The notes beneath the pieces are model-generated. The model was not told the DNA's origin. It searched no databases and saw only the letters and a program-made list of their open reading frames with translations. This document shows positions 13,201 through 25,560 of a stretch of 64,000 nt of DNA, piece after piece. Position 1 is the stretch's first letter. Every line of letters begins with the position of its first letter. Where the stretch lies: the NCBI RefSeq assembly GCF_963678635.1, contig NC_087066.1:64610282-64674281 (forward strand), in the 5' to 3' direction. Origin of the DNA: Symsagittifera roscoffensis. Its lineage: Eukaryota; Xenacoelomorpha; Acoela; Convolutidae. Position numbers and translations under genes: made by a program.

Positions 13201-16200
13201 TTACGTTAAAATCTGAAAACTTACCTTAAAATCTGGACCAAATTTGGAGAAACTATCTGTATTATAAAACAAAGATAGCTGGTTACTGTGCAAGTAGCAC
13301 AGAATGTTCCTACCATAGCCTTTAAAAAATACACAAAAAGAAATCTTATTTTTTTCAATTAGAGATGTTATTTCTGGGTAGTGCAATAAAAGGATCAGAA
13401 CAAAAATACTAGATCTTAGGTAAGTTCGACAGTCAAAGTAAAATTCTGATCGCTCACTTTATAAGCCCGAAAAAAAGACCAAAAAAATAACATTTTAAAC
13501 AGGTTTTTCTTGACACTGGAAAAATGTTACAGAATTTTTAAAAAGTGGTTCGAATCACAACTAAAGGGCTTTAATATGATACAACCTTCAACCCAGTCCA
13601 AAAATTATTTTTGGTACCTGATTTTGTGACGAAAACCAAAAAAAAAAACTAAAACACATCCGACTACAAATTTCCTCCCCAATTTCAATGGTCAAAAGAA
13701 ATATTTAATATCAATTAAACAAACAAAGCCGATAGATAGCTCAAAAAGTCTGAAAAACTTGAAGAAAAATTTTTTGCAGAAAAAAAACAAAACATCTCTT
13801 CGAATTGCTTTTGAAAAAAAATCAAAATAGAGCTCTTCGAATTGCAAGAATTATTTAAGATTAAAAATTATCTCATTAGGAGAAAACTCGAGCAAAAAGT
13901 TAATTTTTATTCAGCCGGGAAATCGGAAAATTAAAGTCCATTTGTGAAACATTAATTCACGTTTTCCGGGACCTTTTCACTTTTGCTGTTCGATAGTGGA
14001 GTTTTCCTTCATTTAACAAGGAAATCACGTGAAATTCAAATTGAATCAAAAGTCAACCCTTAAAAAAATCAAGTTTGAGCGTGAGCAAATTTTAAGACAA
14101 AAAACAAAATTAAAATCTTGAACAAAATTAAAATCATCAGGACCTATTTTAGTGAAATATACTTTAATCTTTAACACTTAAAAATGATTTACTTAAGAAC
14201 AATGATGAGCTCTTAAACAGTATATAAAAATTTTTAAATTAGGAAATGGGAAAAATTCGAACGCTACGAAATCAAAAATTGGTACTATCTTTGACATCAA
14301 TAATAAACAAAGATAGTCGGTTGCCTGACAAGTATCACCGAACTTTGCGAAAACCTGAATTTTTACGATATAAAAAAATAAAATATATATTAAAAATGAT
14401 TCAATATAATAATACTTAGTCATTGCAAGGTATGTTAGCCGATTAGTTTCTTTCATTTTGGCATTTAACTGATTAAATTGTTTTAAAGACCCAAAATATT
14501 TAAATTTTCCAAGGAAAAAAGAATCCTTTAAATGATTTTCTCTCAAAGAATAGTCGACAAAAAAACTTTAAAAGGATCCTTCAAATGATTATTTAAAATG
14601 AACCCAATGAATGAATCAACCTTAACTGGATTAATCATAAACACCTTAACTGGATTAATCATAATTACCTTTAGCTTTCCGTTCTTTGATAAGAAAAACA
14701 ATTGGGTAAAAAGTACGCGATAGCTGCCAAAACATATGAAAGATGAAAATTACTTGGCAAAAGCGAGTAAAAAAGAAATTTTTGATGAAAGAAAGTATCT
14801 GAATACTAATCTGAAATGATCAATGGCTCGTAATTAATTTTGTGAATGAGAGTTATCAAAAAAGTAAAGGGTGACTAATGACTCGGAGAAGAGCTATTAT
14901 TTTGTAGTTAATCTCAATCATTTCATTCCAGAGACACTAAGCGGTAAAAGTACAAAAAACAGAGGTGAAAATGACCCTAAAATGAGATAAAAAAGACGAC
15001 GGTCAGTTTTCTTTGACATTTGATTTGTCACTGATTATACTTTTTCGCCAGGTAAGAAGATAAAATGAAAGAAGTGATTTTGGCGCCAGATGAAAGAAAG
15101 CGGGTCGTAATAGACAAGGAAGGGAGTCAATCAAAGCCCAAGGCCTCATTAAGTCGATAAAAGACAAAGTAACTCAGTACTAATCAGTGAAATGATTAAG
15201 AGAAAAATAGCTCCAAGCGAGCATCTCAAATGAAATAGAAAGCATACAAAAGGTGGTCAAAAGGACTTAAGTGAAGTTGAGTTCATTTTTAAAATTCTCC
15301 TTTTTTGCTGAAATGGGACGATGTCCGATCCTTTTATTCCTGTACGGATTTGGCTTCCTGGGCGGCGGAAAATGAATTGTCTTTTGGGAAGCCCGGCTAG
15401 CATGTAGTTAATTACTTCTGCCGACAGATTTGAGTTCTGTAGACAGATGACGGTGTTGAGCTGCCGCTAGAATATTAGGTCATCCCCATTCCGGAAATTT
15501 GGGTTCATTTGAGACGGCGCGGGTTAACAAACACAGTTATGGCTTTCGTTTTACCTCAGTTAAAAAACGAATTTGGTTATTTGGAACGATAAGTAACAAA
15601 ACCCGGGTGGAAACATGATGGTGCCCGAAACGGGTCAGAGAATTGTTAGAAAAGAAAGAATCTTTTGAAATCAGAACTGTTCGGTATATATAGCAGAAAA
15701 CGTTGATCTCAAACCTTTTTCAGAACTTTTTTGTCAGCTTTGGTTGATCAATAAACTCAATTGCACAAACAACTAAGACAGGCTAAATAACTGTGGCAGA
15801 AACAAAGGCTCAATTTTTCAAAAGAAAGCTCACGTTTTGCCCCCGAGGCGATCTTACACTTCACAAAACCAGACAGAAAAAGGGATGATTGAAAAAAATT
15901 TATCAGTTGAAAAGAAACGATACAAAATACCTCAGGATAAAATGCCTCAATTTCATTCAGCCGAAACTTGTCTTTTTCGATAGGCGTAGAAACAAAGATG
16001 ACACTGAAGGAATGAATCTCAGCAAAAACAACAAAGGCTTAAATTAAATGATCAACTTAGAGTATAAATACTGAAAGTCTTAAATTAGACGAAAAGCACG
16101 AACGCGAAGCTGGACAAGCAAGATAACGATTCTTTAAAAGACAAGAAAAGATGGTTGCTGTGCAAAATACACAGAACATTCCTTTCACGGTTGATTTTTG

Positions 16201-17599
16201 GAAAAAAAATATTCTGGGACTATTTTTCCAAGAGCATTAGTACTGGCTCCAGTTAATTACACCTTTCGTTATAAAATGAAAAACAAAAAATAAACGAAAT
16301 TTCAGATGGATTTTATAGAACTTTCGATGTGCTAGAATTTTTTTACCCGAGGAAGCGCTGCAAAAAACTTCACAAACTAGTTATCCACAGCCCAATCAAC
16401 AGATTTTTGTGCTACTCGCTGGCTTTACTCACTCTAATTAGACTTGAGATCAAAACTTTCAAACCATTTTTCTTGAGAAAAAATGTTTAAAAAAATTAAT
16501 ATATATATATTGATCAAATCACAATTAAAAGGACTTGAAAATAGTATATGACTCTGAACCCCATCTGCAACAAACATATAGCATGGCAATTTAACCGACA
16601 GAAAAAGAGACGAAGGCCGCAAAAAAATGCCAAAAAACACTTGTATAGCCACATTTTTGAATCTTTGTCTTGGTTTTGTCTCAAGTAAATATCTTATAAA
16701 AAAATTATCAATCACGAAAAATCAATGTTCAAAATAGCATAGAAACTTACAAGGCGGTAACAAGAAAGCCAAAAACTTTTTAGCAGGCACCTGAATCGAA
16801 AAAAAAAATCTTCCAAAAATTCTCTCAAAACATTTGCGTAAAAACTTTTTCTTAGCTCAACAAAAGCTTTACAAGGAGGTCGCTAAGCCGATATTTTATG
16901 AGCCGAAACTTTTAAGAAGAGAAAATTAAAATGAAGCATCAAAAGATACACTGAAAACGAAGGACGTACATTTTCAAGTGCAAAAAAAAAAAATTCCGTA
17001 CAGAACGGGCCTTTAAAAATAAGATATATTCAAAATATGTATGCTAGTTGACTAAAGTAGAGACAAGGAGGTGGTCCCCAATTTCATTCATCCAAAAAAA
17101 CGAAAGGTCATAATAAAAAAAATAAGAGTTGGTGTACAGCTAGCAAAAAAAAAAAACGAACAAAAAGGTGATTTAGTATGCAGACATGCTCAAAAAATAT
17201 CTGTTGGCCCAAAAACTCCACACAGAGGCGCAGCTGAGTCTCTCACTATATGGAAATAAAAATGAATGACTATGATAATAATGATAAAAAAGAAACACCA
17301 AAATTCAAAAAAAAAACGTTTGTCATACAAGTTTTTAAAAATTGCAAAAAAGCCCAACAAATCTAAGAAAAACTACTTGCACCATCAAAAACATCACAAG
17401 GAGCTTTCGGAATGCTAGCCAAGAGCCGAACTATCAAACGAGTTCTTTCTGTGAGAACTAAGTTGACAAAAAACAGCAGATATTCTCAAATAATCTAAAA
17501 AAACCGAAAAGTCATTTTTCAAAATCAAAAAACAGATCCCCACTGGAATCACACTCCCGGTTTTGGTGTCTCAAGCATGGACAATACAGCAAAACTAGA
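10251..17599. other. Gene-free stretch with G-rich tracts and repeats
   Basis: No supported gene. G-rich plus-strand tracts with several GGGG runs occur at about 11300-11410, 12052-12072 and 12598-12640. A 24-bp tandem duplication (CCTTAACTGGATTAATCATA core) sits at 14620-14667. Copies of dispersed modules lie at 13269-13700, 13930-14100, 14304-14350, 16145-16187 and 16511-16560, with an AT-dinucleotide run near 16499-16509. The 15340-15560 segment is less AT-rich but shows no convincing frame. Confidence 0.4.
14620..14667. repeat. Tandem duplication of 24 bp
   Basis: CCTTAACTGGATTAATCATA plus four bases occurs twice back to back. The two copies differ only in the final bases. Confidence 0.8.
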
Positions 17600-17765
17600 A
17601 GAAATTTGGAATTCAAAAACAGGGGCTACGAGAACTAGCAGACAAAACTAAACAAACGAACGAGTCCGAAAAAACAAAAAACTTATTTTGCAAAAAACAG
17701 GTCTTGGCCGGATTCCAGCCAGAAGCCTGTGCCGCCTCATGCAGGCGTGTTACCTCTACGCAAGA
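17600..17765 (-). mobile_element. tRNA-derived SINE copy 2
   Basis: The minus strand reads TTGCGTAGAGGTAA (A box; complement of 17751-17763), then GGCTGGAATCC (B-box-like; complement of 17710-17720), then an A-rich body containing the complement of GTCCGAAAAAAC and TTTTGCAAAAAACAGG. Layout and body match the copies at 6.8, 55.3, 61.0 and 63.8 kb. A partial related segment (GGTTTTGGTGTCTCAAGCATGG) lies at 17555-17578. Confidence 0.6.
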
Positions 17766-17856
17766 TGATTGATTGATTTTTTTAAAAAAGAAGCTTCTAA
17801 GCCGATATAAGACAAGCCGAAACCTATAAAGCAGAAAATAAAAATGAACATATCGA

Positions 17857-18114
17857 ATGATAAAAACACAACCAAGTTTAAAAGTGGAAATGGGAACGTC
17901 AAAATTGTTTTTCGGAGCACAAAGAATGTGGAGTAAATTATTAATGAAACAGATTAAATTGACTTACTTTTCTGAGACGGAAGTTTATAACACTTTAATC
18001 GTTGACAGAAATTCAGTTTTCAAAGGAAATCGCCAACTTTCTTTATATCTTCTTTTTCAGCTATCACAATCAGATGCGGTCTGGCGAATTTATGTTTCTG
18101 TGATGCAGGTTTAG
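17857..18114 (+). other. Weak candidate exon
   Basis: Within this open frame, a strong acceptor (CTTCTTTTTCAG) precedes a 48-bp segment, 18061-18108, ending CAG before GTTTAG. It would encode a peptide starting LSQSDAVWRIY. Nothing else ties it to a gene. It could be a small exon of a plus-strand gene continuing into 19.2-21.1 kb, or chance. Confidence 0.2.
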
Positions 18115-18481
18115 ACGAGGTCTGTTGTGACTGTTCAGCTCTGAGTATTTGAGGGGTCTAAGGGTCATGATGCGAAAAGCCTCCTTCCTGAATCTCAAGC
18201 TAAGAGTCATCAATGTGAAATAAAAACAGCCAATTCGGGGTATAAAAAGTGTTCACGCCCAATTGACAACGCTTTGGTGACGTATAGTAACTCGTTAAAC
18301 AGGAACACTCCAATTCCAAAAAAGACTGTTAAACTTGATTAAAAGAAAACTGCAAGAAGCTGCAATTTGAGAAAGACTTCTAAATTTTGAATTAATCTTG
18401 TCCGATAATGACTGTTTTCTTAAACTAACTTAATCATATGTCTCCTGAAAGCTTGATAGAAAGGTCAATAGTAAGTATCCT

Positions 18482-18503
18482 ACAACAACAACAACAACAA
18501 CAA
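18482..18503 (+). repeat. CAA trinucleotide microsatellite
   Basis: About seven CAA units in non-coding sequence. Confidence 0.9.
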
Positions 18504-19236
18504 TAAAAACAAAGCTGTTGAAAAGTTATCAAATTACGAGTTAGATATTCATAAATCAGTGGTAAAGAAAAACCAATAAGTGCCGTAAATTTTGAAATTC
18601 GGTCACAAGTATGGCGATAAACAGTACTTTCGGATTGTTTACTTGGTTGTTTACTATTCGGTGCCAAGAGCTGCTGGGAAATGAGCCGCGAACAAACTAA
18701 CGACTGACCAATCAAGCGAGCGACTCCGTTGGCATCTAATCTTCAGTCCGGAATTGCAAATGGAAAGAAATGGTAATAAGTAAGATATAGAACTCCCATT
18801 GCGTTGCTTCTAGAGATAACAGGCTAAATTACTGGTTAGTACATTTTCGGTCGTATGGTTTAGATCAAAAAAGCCAGCCCTACCAATTATGAAACAAGCT
18901 ATCATAGCCCTATGCAAGTTAAAATAAACAAAAGTACAAAATCAAATCATTTTGCGAAGAGTACTAAATTGCTCGTACTTTTTAGAAATCTGAGCCGAAC
19001 AAACCTGTTGATTTCCATTGAAAAACTTTCATAAAAAGTCGAGCGTTCATTTTTAAAGTAATCGGACTTGAGAAAAGATATAATCATCTAATTTAAGACC
19101 CTTTCCTTGGTTTGATCACCAATTACCAGCCCAGCTAAGCCCAAATTCTAATTTGCTACGCAGAGGCAGTGGTAGTTGGTAGTACGTGCAGAAGGATAAC
19201 ACAAAGATAAAATGAAAGCAGGGAGAAAAGTTCGGT

Positions 19237-19416
19237 GAAGAAATTATCTTTCCAACCAGCTCATCTTACATATTTTAATACCCCCTCCAAAAAATCACGC
19301 TCGATGAATTGCATAAGTAGTACAAGCGCAAGCAACCCAATGCCCCCTTTCACAGATTTGGACACAAATCAACTATTGCTCCAGTTGCAATGTCAAAGCC
19401 ACTTTGATGCTTTAAA

Positions 19417-19453
<37 letters not shown>

Positions 19454-19731
19454 GTAATCATCATTATCAAATGATTCAACTGAAGCGTATTTTACTGATC
19501 AAATGAAGATTATTTCAAAGCCAGTAGCAATTTCAAAGAGATTTATTGAATTTGGGAAGAAAAGGCTTCTGCACCGTGCTACAACATAGTGACACATCTT
19601 CAAAAATACTAGCCTCACATTACACGGAGGAAGAAAAGCGGCGTATTCGATCATCGGTTTCGCTAATTCAGTTCCGGTTACAACCGGAAAAATACTACAA
19701 ACCGGAAAACGCAGAGGAAAATAGATTTTAA
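19237..19731 (+). other. Candidate exons of an unidentified plus-strand gene
   Basis: Two adjoining frames have protein-like composition. One (19237 to about 19420) includes TYFNTPSKKSRSMNC and TDLDTNQLLLQLQCQSHFDA and runs into an ATC repeat (about 19421-19455). The second, in another frame, ends near 19731 and includes ASHYTEEEKRRIRSSVSLIQ and EKYYKPENAEENRF before a stop. An acceptor-like TTTCAAAG lies between them. I recognise no family and cannot place a donor with confidence. It may be part of the same gene as the exons at 20821-21109. Confidence 0.3.
19421..19455 (+). repeat. ATC trinucleotide microsatellite
   Basis: A run of ATC units with one interruption. It would encode poly-Ile or poly-His depending on frame and makes the surrounding open frame hard to trust. 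Confidence 0.9.
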
Positions 19732-20820
19732 GACATTCATCGAAAATTTACAAGTTGATTTCAATGTTTTACAAAACTTAAAGCCGGAGCTGAAAAAATT
19801 GGAGGTATATACTTTTCAAAGCCTCATTTTAAAATCTCAATCCAGTAAGCCGTAATATCGATTTGAAGCAAATTCGATTGTTTGGACAAGGGTATTTGTC
19901 TTAACCTATACTATAATTTTTGTCCTCTTTTCAAATTCCTTTTATTTGAACTCAACAAATCAGATCAAAGTTACACTGATTGCAAAGTCTATTATTCTGG
20001 TTGTGATAGAAAAGAGAAAAACAAAGTTCGCAATTCACACTGGCTGGTGGGAGAGTAAACCAACAAACAACATGGCACTGAGATAAGAATACCAACTTAG
20101 CGAATTAAACTCACTCGATAAATATACAAGTTCACGCAATAATAGTATTTTTAGCAAGCGGAGGCATGGTAAGCGACTGTTGGTATGTTAGAAAGAGAAG
20201 TACAGAAAACAGAGTGGAAATAAATATAAGAACGAGAAGATATTAAGTAACTAAAAGGATTTAAAAAGATCCAAACTGACAAGACAGGACGAGACATAAC
20301 GGACATTAACCAGAGGGTATAGGGTATAGCTGATGTATAAAATTAAGCAGAGGCGAACTGTGTAGTTAGATGTTGTTTTTTCAATCTTCAACATCAAAAA
20401 AATGCTGAGCTTTAAATCAGAAACATACTTAGACACTAATTAGACAAAAACCGGATAAGACAAGGATCTACCGGATCTAGCAGTCTTCTATGTTTGTAGA
20501 TTAAAAGGCAATATACTAGATCGGATTACAACGTTCCCTAGAACCGAAGTATCAGTAGAAAAATTTGACCTTTCGTCCATCTAATTGTTTTCTAGGCTAA
20601 TTTTCTTTTCATTTTTTTTTAAACCTCACTATTTTGTTTGTCTTTTTCAACATATGAGATGAAAGCTTTAACGCTTTTACCAGTAAATAAATAATAGAAC
20701 ATTTGAGACAAGGCATGATGCGAATGTACAAAAATGAAGCTTTCCTTTGATAACAGTAAACAATTATCTTCATTTTGAAATTATCATCAAGTCAAACTCA
20801 ATTTCAATATTCTTTCCTTA

Positions 20821-21109
20821 GGGTCCATATTTGCTCAGACCAGTTTAGGTCAAACAAACAATCGGCTGAATGGTATGTAACATCAGAAGAACAGAAGATT
20901 TTTCCAATCAGATTGAGTGGCATTTCAACTGAAGAAGCCAATGAAGACCGTTTACGTCTTGATCGCCCGACCTCTGTCTTTCTCAAGTACATTTCACAGG
21001 CCAAGGGTAAACTGTTTACTTGTTCCAAACACACTCTGGGCTAAAGACACCTCCGGTTTCCAATTTCAGCCGAAGAATCACCCGGAAATCAGCCAGCAAG
21101 GCGCTAGCG
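20821..21109 (+). CDS. Candidate terminal exons of an unidentified gene
   Basis: A strong acceptor (TATTCTTTCCTTAG) opens an exon at 20821 that reads without stops to a donor (CCAAGG then GTAAAC) near 21008. Its peptide includes DQFRSNKQSAEWYVTSEEQ and LSGISTEEANEDRLRLDRP. A 60-bp stretch follows that ends in another good acceptor (GGTTTCCAATTTCAG). The next exon continues in frame for about a dozen codons to a TAG near 21109. Charged, protein-like composition plus two in-phase junctions support real exons at the 3' end of a gene. No family is recognised and the 5' part is unresolved. Confidence 0.35.
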
Positions 21110-21626
21110 AATTTGTTTTTCTTCAGTCTAGTTTCACTTTAAAACCGCAATTCACTCACAAACACTTGTAGTATTTGCCTCTGAGCGATGCTTGGTGACA
21201 AAAAGGACCGAAAAAATTGACAATATGGTGAACAAAATTGAGCTTTAAAGGGAAACAACGGTCAGCTATGACCGCTAACAAGGGGCTTCGTGAAAACAAC
21301 ATGAGATCACAATTTGTTTTGATTTTTCTTCAAAACGTCATGTTCGATATGCAAATGCATTTAGATAATTATCTTACTCATGACAGACGATCAGAATGAT
21401 ATATAGGTAAAAAATGATAAGGTTCAGTAGGAGAGAGCAAAAATTCCAAATTAAGCTTAATCTACTCCGCCAATTCTCCGTGCAACTTCATGGCTTTCAG
21501 TGCAGCACTGAACTTTTGTAATGAATCCAATTGTCAACAAAAAATCGATAAAATTTTATACTCTTTGTAGAATCTGATTACCTGATTTAGGTATCTGACG
21601 GTTATGAAAATAACGGAGTGCGGTCT

Positions 21627-21712
21627 GTATTTAGACAAAACCCCATCTCGATTCTGATTGGTTCGTATTTGTCTGCTTAATGACGAGTATGCACACGCTG
21701 TTGTCTAAATAC
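21627..21712. repeat. Short inverted repeat
   Basis: GTATTTAGACAA (21627-21638) is matched by its exact complement TTGTCTAAATAC (21701-21712) across about 60 bp. It could be the remnant of a small MITE or a hairpin. No coding content. Confidence 0.5.
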
Positions 21713-22345
21713 TGCAACGTAGCCAAAAAACACATCAAGATGTTCTTCGTTGAACCTTGATAAAATCATATACATATACATAATCAATGATATAGACCAC
21801 AATTTTAATTCCCACTGCTTCGAAAACGTCGAAATCAAATATCAAATTCAGTACAATCACATACAACAACCCTTTTTTACCAAGAAATTGACAAAACTAC
21901 ATGAATATTATATCTAAAAATTATCGAACAATTATTACAACAGACAATTATTATGTATTTACACGAAAATTAAACTAAGATATAATACAAAGATATCACA
22001 GTTTGATAATAACTCTTTTGTTTCTCATGAATAGTTAAGCATGTTACTAAGAGGATAGTTTTTAGAATGAGGCAGATTCACAGATAGTATTCCGTTACAG
22101 TTAAAATACAGTCAGTGATTTTTAATTTCAAGAATTACTGAAATCAACAAATTTGCGTAAGTTTTTCGGATAGTCCACAATTGAATTAAGCAAAGTTTTG
22201 CGAATTTATTCCACTGCCGTTCATGCAAATTATCCCGCCCATAGAAAAATTTACCAAATTTTGCTGAGCTGTGAAAACTCAAAATGCACTTTTTGCAGAA
22301 GCGTAAACTAAAAAACGTGCATCAAAGAATTGAGTTACCATTCCT

Positions 22346-22560
22346 TCAAAAAACAAAAACTCCAAGATTTGGTTCTAAAATGTCTCCTTGTAACAGATAT
22401 CTACTATACGATCCCACCATGCTCAAATAGTCGGATCTCATAGCAATTTCACATCGGTCCATAATTGACTCTATAATAAACCATTGCCGGCTATTGTCGT
22501 TTATGTGTAAATATGTATTCCAGACGTATTGTGATCGATTGGACGGATGTCTTGGATTGC
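22346..22560 (-). CDS. Probable terminal exon of an unidentified gene
   Basis: On the minus strand an acceptor (TACTGTGACAG) precedes an exon that reads through to a TGA at 22346. The peptide has strong globular-protein character: SNRSQYVWNTYLHINDNSRQ, WFIIESIMDRCEIAMRSDYL and MVGSYSRYLLQGDILEP. The first codon is split, so an upstream exon is needed, and I could not find it in the flanking sequence to the right. No family is recognised. It has no link to the plus-strand candidate exons nearby. Confidence 0.45.
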
Positions 22561-22994
22561 CTGTCACAGTACTTTTAACTCAGGGATGCGCTTTGTGGCG
22601 TCTACTCTTTCTCGATAGTCAGAATTAAGCTTCAAAAAATGAGAGTATTAATCAGTTAATCAGAGCTGCTTGTTTTTGGCTCACTAAATTTCTAACTGCT
22701 CTCACAACGAGCTAGCTATTGTTTCAATTTAGCAAAATTTTTTAGTACATTGGCATTATACACTTGGACATTGATACATTTTATCTGACTAATATTTAAA
22801 TAACCCCATTAAGGTGAATAATGGGGAATACCTATCGTAGGCGTGTGGCACTACGTTACATAATCCCACTTGTTGACTCTTCCCAGGCGACTAATTTTAC
22901 GGTAAGAATAAGTTTCATATAATCATTAAACTTCAAAAACATTTTAAATCGAAGAAATTAACGGATTGCCTTTAGAGTTTAAGCCATATCATGG

Positions 22995-23640
22995 TTGAAG
23001 CACTTTAGCATTTCAACACTTTATCGACTCGAAACTTATGTCTGCGACTCAGGCAAATTCAGATTTACAAATATTAACATCAACCATCAAATTCCGCAAA
23101 AAGAATACAATCTTGGTGAGGGAGAACTCTCTTCTGCTCTTCTTTCCTCATCCTCTAAGCGTTTGAGTTCACGACGGACTACTTTACTGTAGTTGCAGTC
23201 TTTTAGAGAAAAGTGATTTTTCCAACCCCCTTTCGTGTTTTCAGCGGCGCTGAATTAATTTATGAGCGGACTTCAGATTAGGCTAAAGAGTAGGACGCCC
23301 ATCCAGGAAAATTTGGTGCAATTTCTAACACATGGTAAAGTAACATCGGAGTTTGACAAGACCTTCGGCCAAAACCGAGCCGCTTTTGTTAAAAGGGTCA
23401 CCAACTGGTGTCGCTACGATATGTTGGAAAAACTGGTCGACTTGTCACACAGAAGGAACAACTTCGTCTTGCCACTGCGGATGAGATACGTGATGAGTTA
23501 GGACGGCATCATAATGACGCTACTGGTCAACACATCAGCTGTCCAAAAGCTCTTGTCGGATAGCTCGCAGATGCGGGTTAGGCAGAGTTTAAGCACTTAG
23601 GTGGTCTCGAGTGTGCGGCTAACAAGTAACGCTTTTCGGG
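22995..23640 (+). pseudogene. Frameshifted coding-like remnant
   Basis: A locally GC-richer stretch. A frame at 23262-23501 includes FLTHGKVTSEFDKTFGQNRA and AFVKRVTNWCRYDMLEKL. It then loses its stop-free reading, while another frame continues with LVTQKEQLRLATADEIRDEL, GRHHNDATGQHISCPKALVG and a stop near 23560. An open Ser-rich frame (22995-23192) lies just upstream. The composition suggests a decayed coding sequence, perhaps of a transposon, with a one-base frameshift. I do not recognise the family. Confidence 0.3.
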
Positions 23641-24667
23641 CTAGTATCTTCTGTTTCACCAAAATAGACTTTTGGTGCCCCGGTTGCATTGTTGGCCAGG
23701 GGGTTCGATAAGAGACCATAATCTCTCACATCAGCGGCAGCATCACATAATTGAACTTGGTCTCGTTACATAATCTAATTGGAATGTAGCAGTCTAAAAC
23801 AAATCACGTTGCGCTCAGACTATGATTCTTTCGAGGTTTATAGCATCTTGTCCAATCTGTTTTATTGATATTACCTAAAAGGTAGTACAGAGATGTTAAA
23901 CTGCGAAATAGGACAGCAAACAGGCTCTTTTAGCACGTCTTGGCTGCCAATTTACCGTAGGAAAGGGAAAAAGCAGGGGCGAGAAGGCGCTGGTCAAGCG
24001 AGTAAACGAGCCTTTGGGGACGTTTGACCTCAGTGTTCCTTCAAAATTGACCAACCAAAAAATGCATCTCACAGGTTTTCTGAGATTTATCAGGTACTTT
24101 AACTGCACGAACCCGAGGTTTTAATCAAATGTGGCTTTTTCCACGCTTCGATTGCATATTTAGAATATGAACAAGGCAACGTTAGTTGTCAGATGTTTCG
24201 TCGTGCATGCAGTGAACTGATGCTAAGTGATAGTTTGTCATATTAAGTGATACTTTGTCATATTGCCGACCAATCGTTATTTATATGTTTGATATACAAT
24301 GAGTTAATGTAGTTTATTGTATATACTGACAAAGTCGCTGTTTTGTAGATACTAGGTCTGGCGGAAATCATTGAGCTGGACATCATAGCTTTCTTTGACT
24401 ATCGGTCGAACAAGGTCGATTCGAACAAGCAGTGATGTCTGTTTCTCATGTGTACTATTCCCATCATCATCGTCTGTTCACCAGCCGAGGCTCGACTCCA
24501 TGCGGAGCAAATCATAAGTGTTCCTCACCTTCGGTGGAAGAAGAATTTTGTTTTTCCATGTTCATTGGCATATCGATTATTTCATTGACAGTCGATTATT
24601 AAAAATTTTAGAGGTCCGAGTACTTGTCTTGGCTCGTTAGAAGTCTTCATTTCATTGATCTGAAGAG

Positions 24668-25060
24668 TCAGGTGCGGGAAATTGAGAAGACTATATTTTG
24701 GACAAATTTGGGTATCATGCTCCGTGAAAAAAGGGTACCCAAGGATGATTGAGTTCGCTGCGTAAGCAATAGGAACTTTTTCTTGTAAATTTTTTGGGCC
24801 ATCCTAAATGCATCGGGAATTTTGATTTCGATGGAGAGGATTTGTCCACCTGCCATTTGTACTTCTTTTGAATTCGATTTCGATACTTGCAATAGGCGAA
24901 AGAGCGCGTGCGTTCTTGAGTTCTTTGAAAATAGTCTTCTGCATCATTAAGTGCGCTTCGCTGAAGGCTTCGTGAGAATCGAATATGTGTATACATTAAA
25001 ACTGTTCCTTCCGCTGATATCACCGCAAATAAAATAGGAATTTCATGTTCCGGTACTTCA
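24668..25060 (-). other. Conserved open region in unit 1, product unknown
   Basis: On the minus strand an acceptor (GTGTTTTAG) precedes a frame containing SLPEVPEHEIPILFAVISAE and RSALNDAEDYFQRTQERTR, open to 24715. An overlapping frame ending at 24668 gives a 74-residue peptide (SIEIKIPDAFRMAQKIYKKK within it) that is identical in unit 2 (28656-28880). Conservation between copies may only reflect recent duplication. I recognise no domain. It might be a captured gene fragment or a transposon protein remnant. Confidence 0.3.
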
Positions 25061-25109
25061 GGTAGACTCTAAAACACGCGATTTTCTTGACTTGCGTGAT
25101 TAAGATGAT

Positions 25110-25560
25110 TTGATCTATGATGATGTATGTATCTATGTATCTATGTATGTATGTATCTGTATGTATGTATGTATGTATGTATGTATCTATGTATGTATGT
25201 ATCTATGTATGTATCTATGTATGTATGTATGTAAGTATGTATGTATGTATGTATGTATGTATGTATGTATGTATGTATGTATGTATCTATGTATGTATGT
25301 ATCTATGTATGTATGTATCTATGTATGTATGTATCTATGTATGTATGTATCTATGTATGTATGTATCTATGTATGTATGTATCTATGTATGTATGTATCT
25401 ATGTATGTATGTATCTATGTATGTATGTATCTATGTATGTATGTATCTATGTATGTATGTATCTATGTATGTATGTATCTATGTATGTATGTATCTATGT
25501 ATGTATGTATGTTTGTATGTATGTATGTATCTATGTATGTATGTAAAAAGGTATGTAAGC
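25110..25560 (+). repeat. Tetranucleotide tract with 12-bp higher order
   Basis: A long ATGT array interrupted regularly by ATCT, giving a 12-bp superunit (ATCTATGTATGT) repeated about 20 times, then a degenerate ATGT-rich tail to about 25950. It is open in all three forward frames because the array has no stops, so the long MYVCMYV-type frames here are not genes. Unit 2 has a shorter version at 29104-29345. Confidence 0.95.

Noticed and set aside
14193-14546. 117-codon minus-strand open frame
   Set aside because: It is hydrophobic and AT-driven (Phe, Ile, Tyr, Leu), overlaps a dispersed repeat module, and has no start or splice support.
24668-25060. tRNA-splicing endonuclease-like fragment
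   Set aside because: A faint resemblance of the ILFAVISAEGTVLMY segment to that fold came to mind, but no catalytic residues or second motif could be seen.
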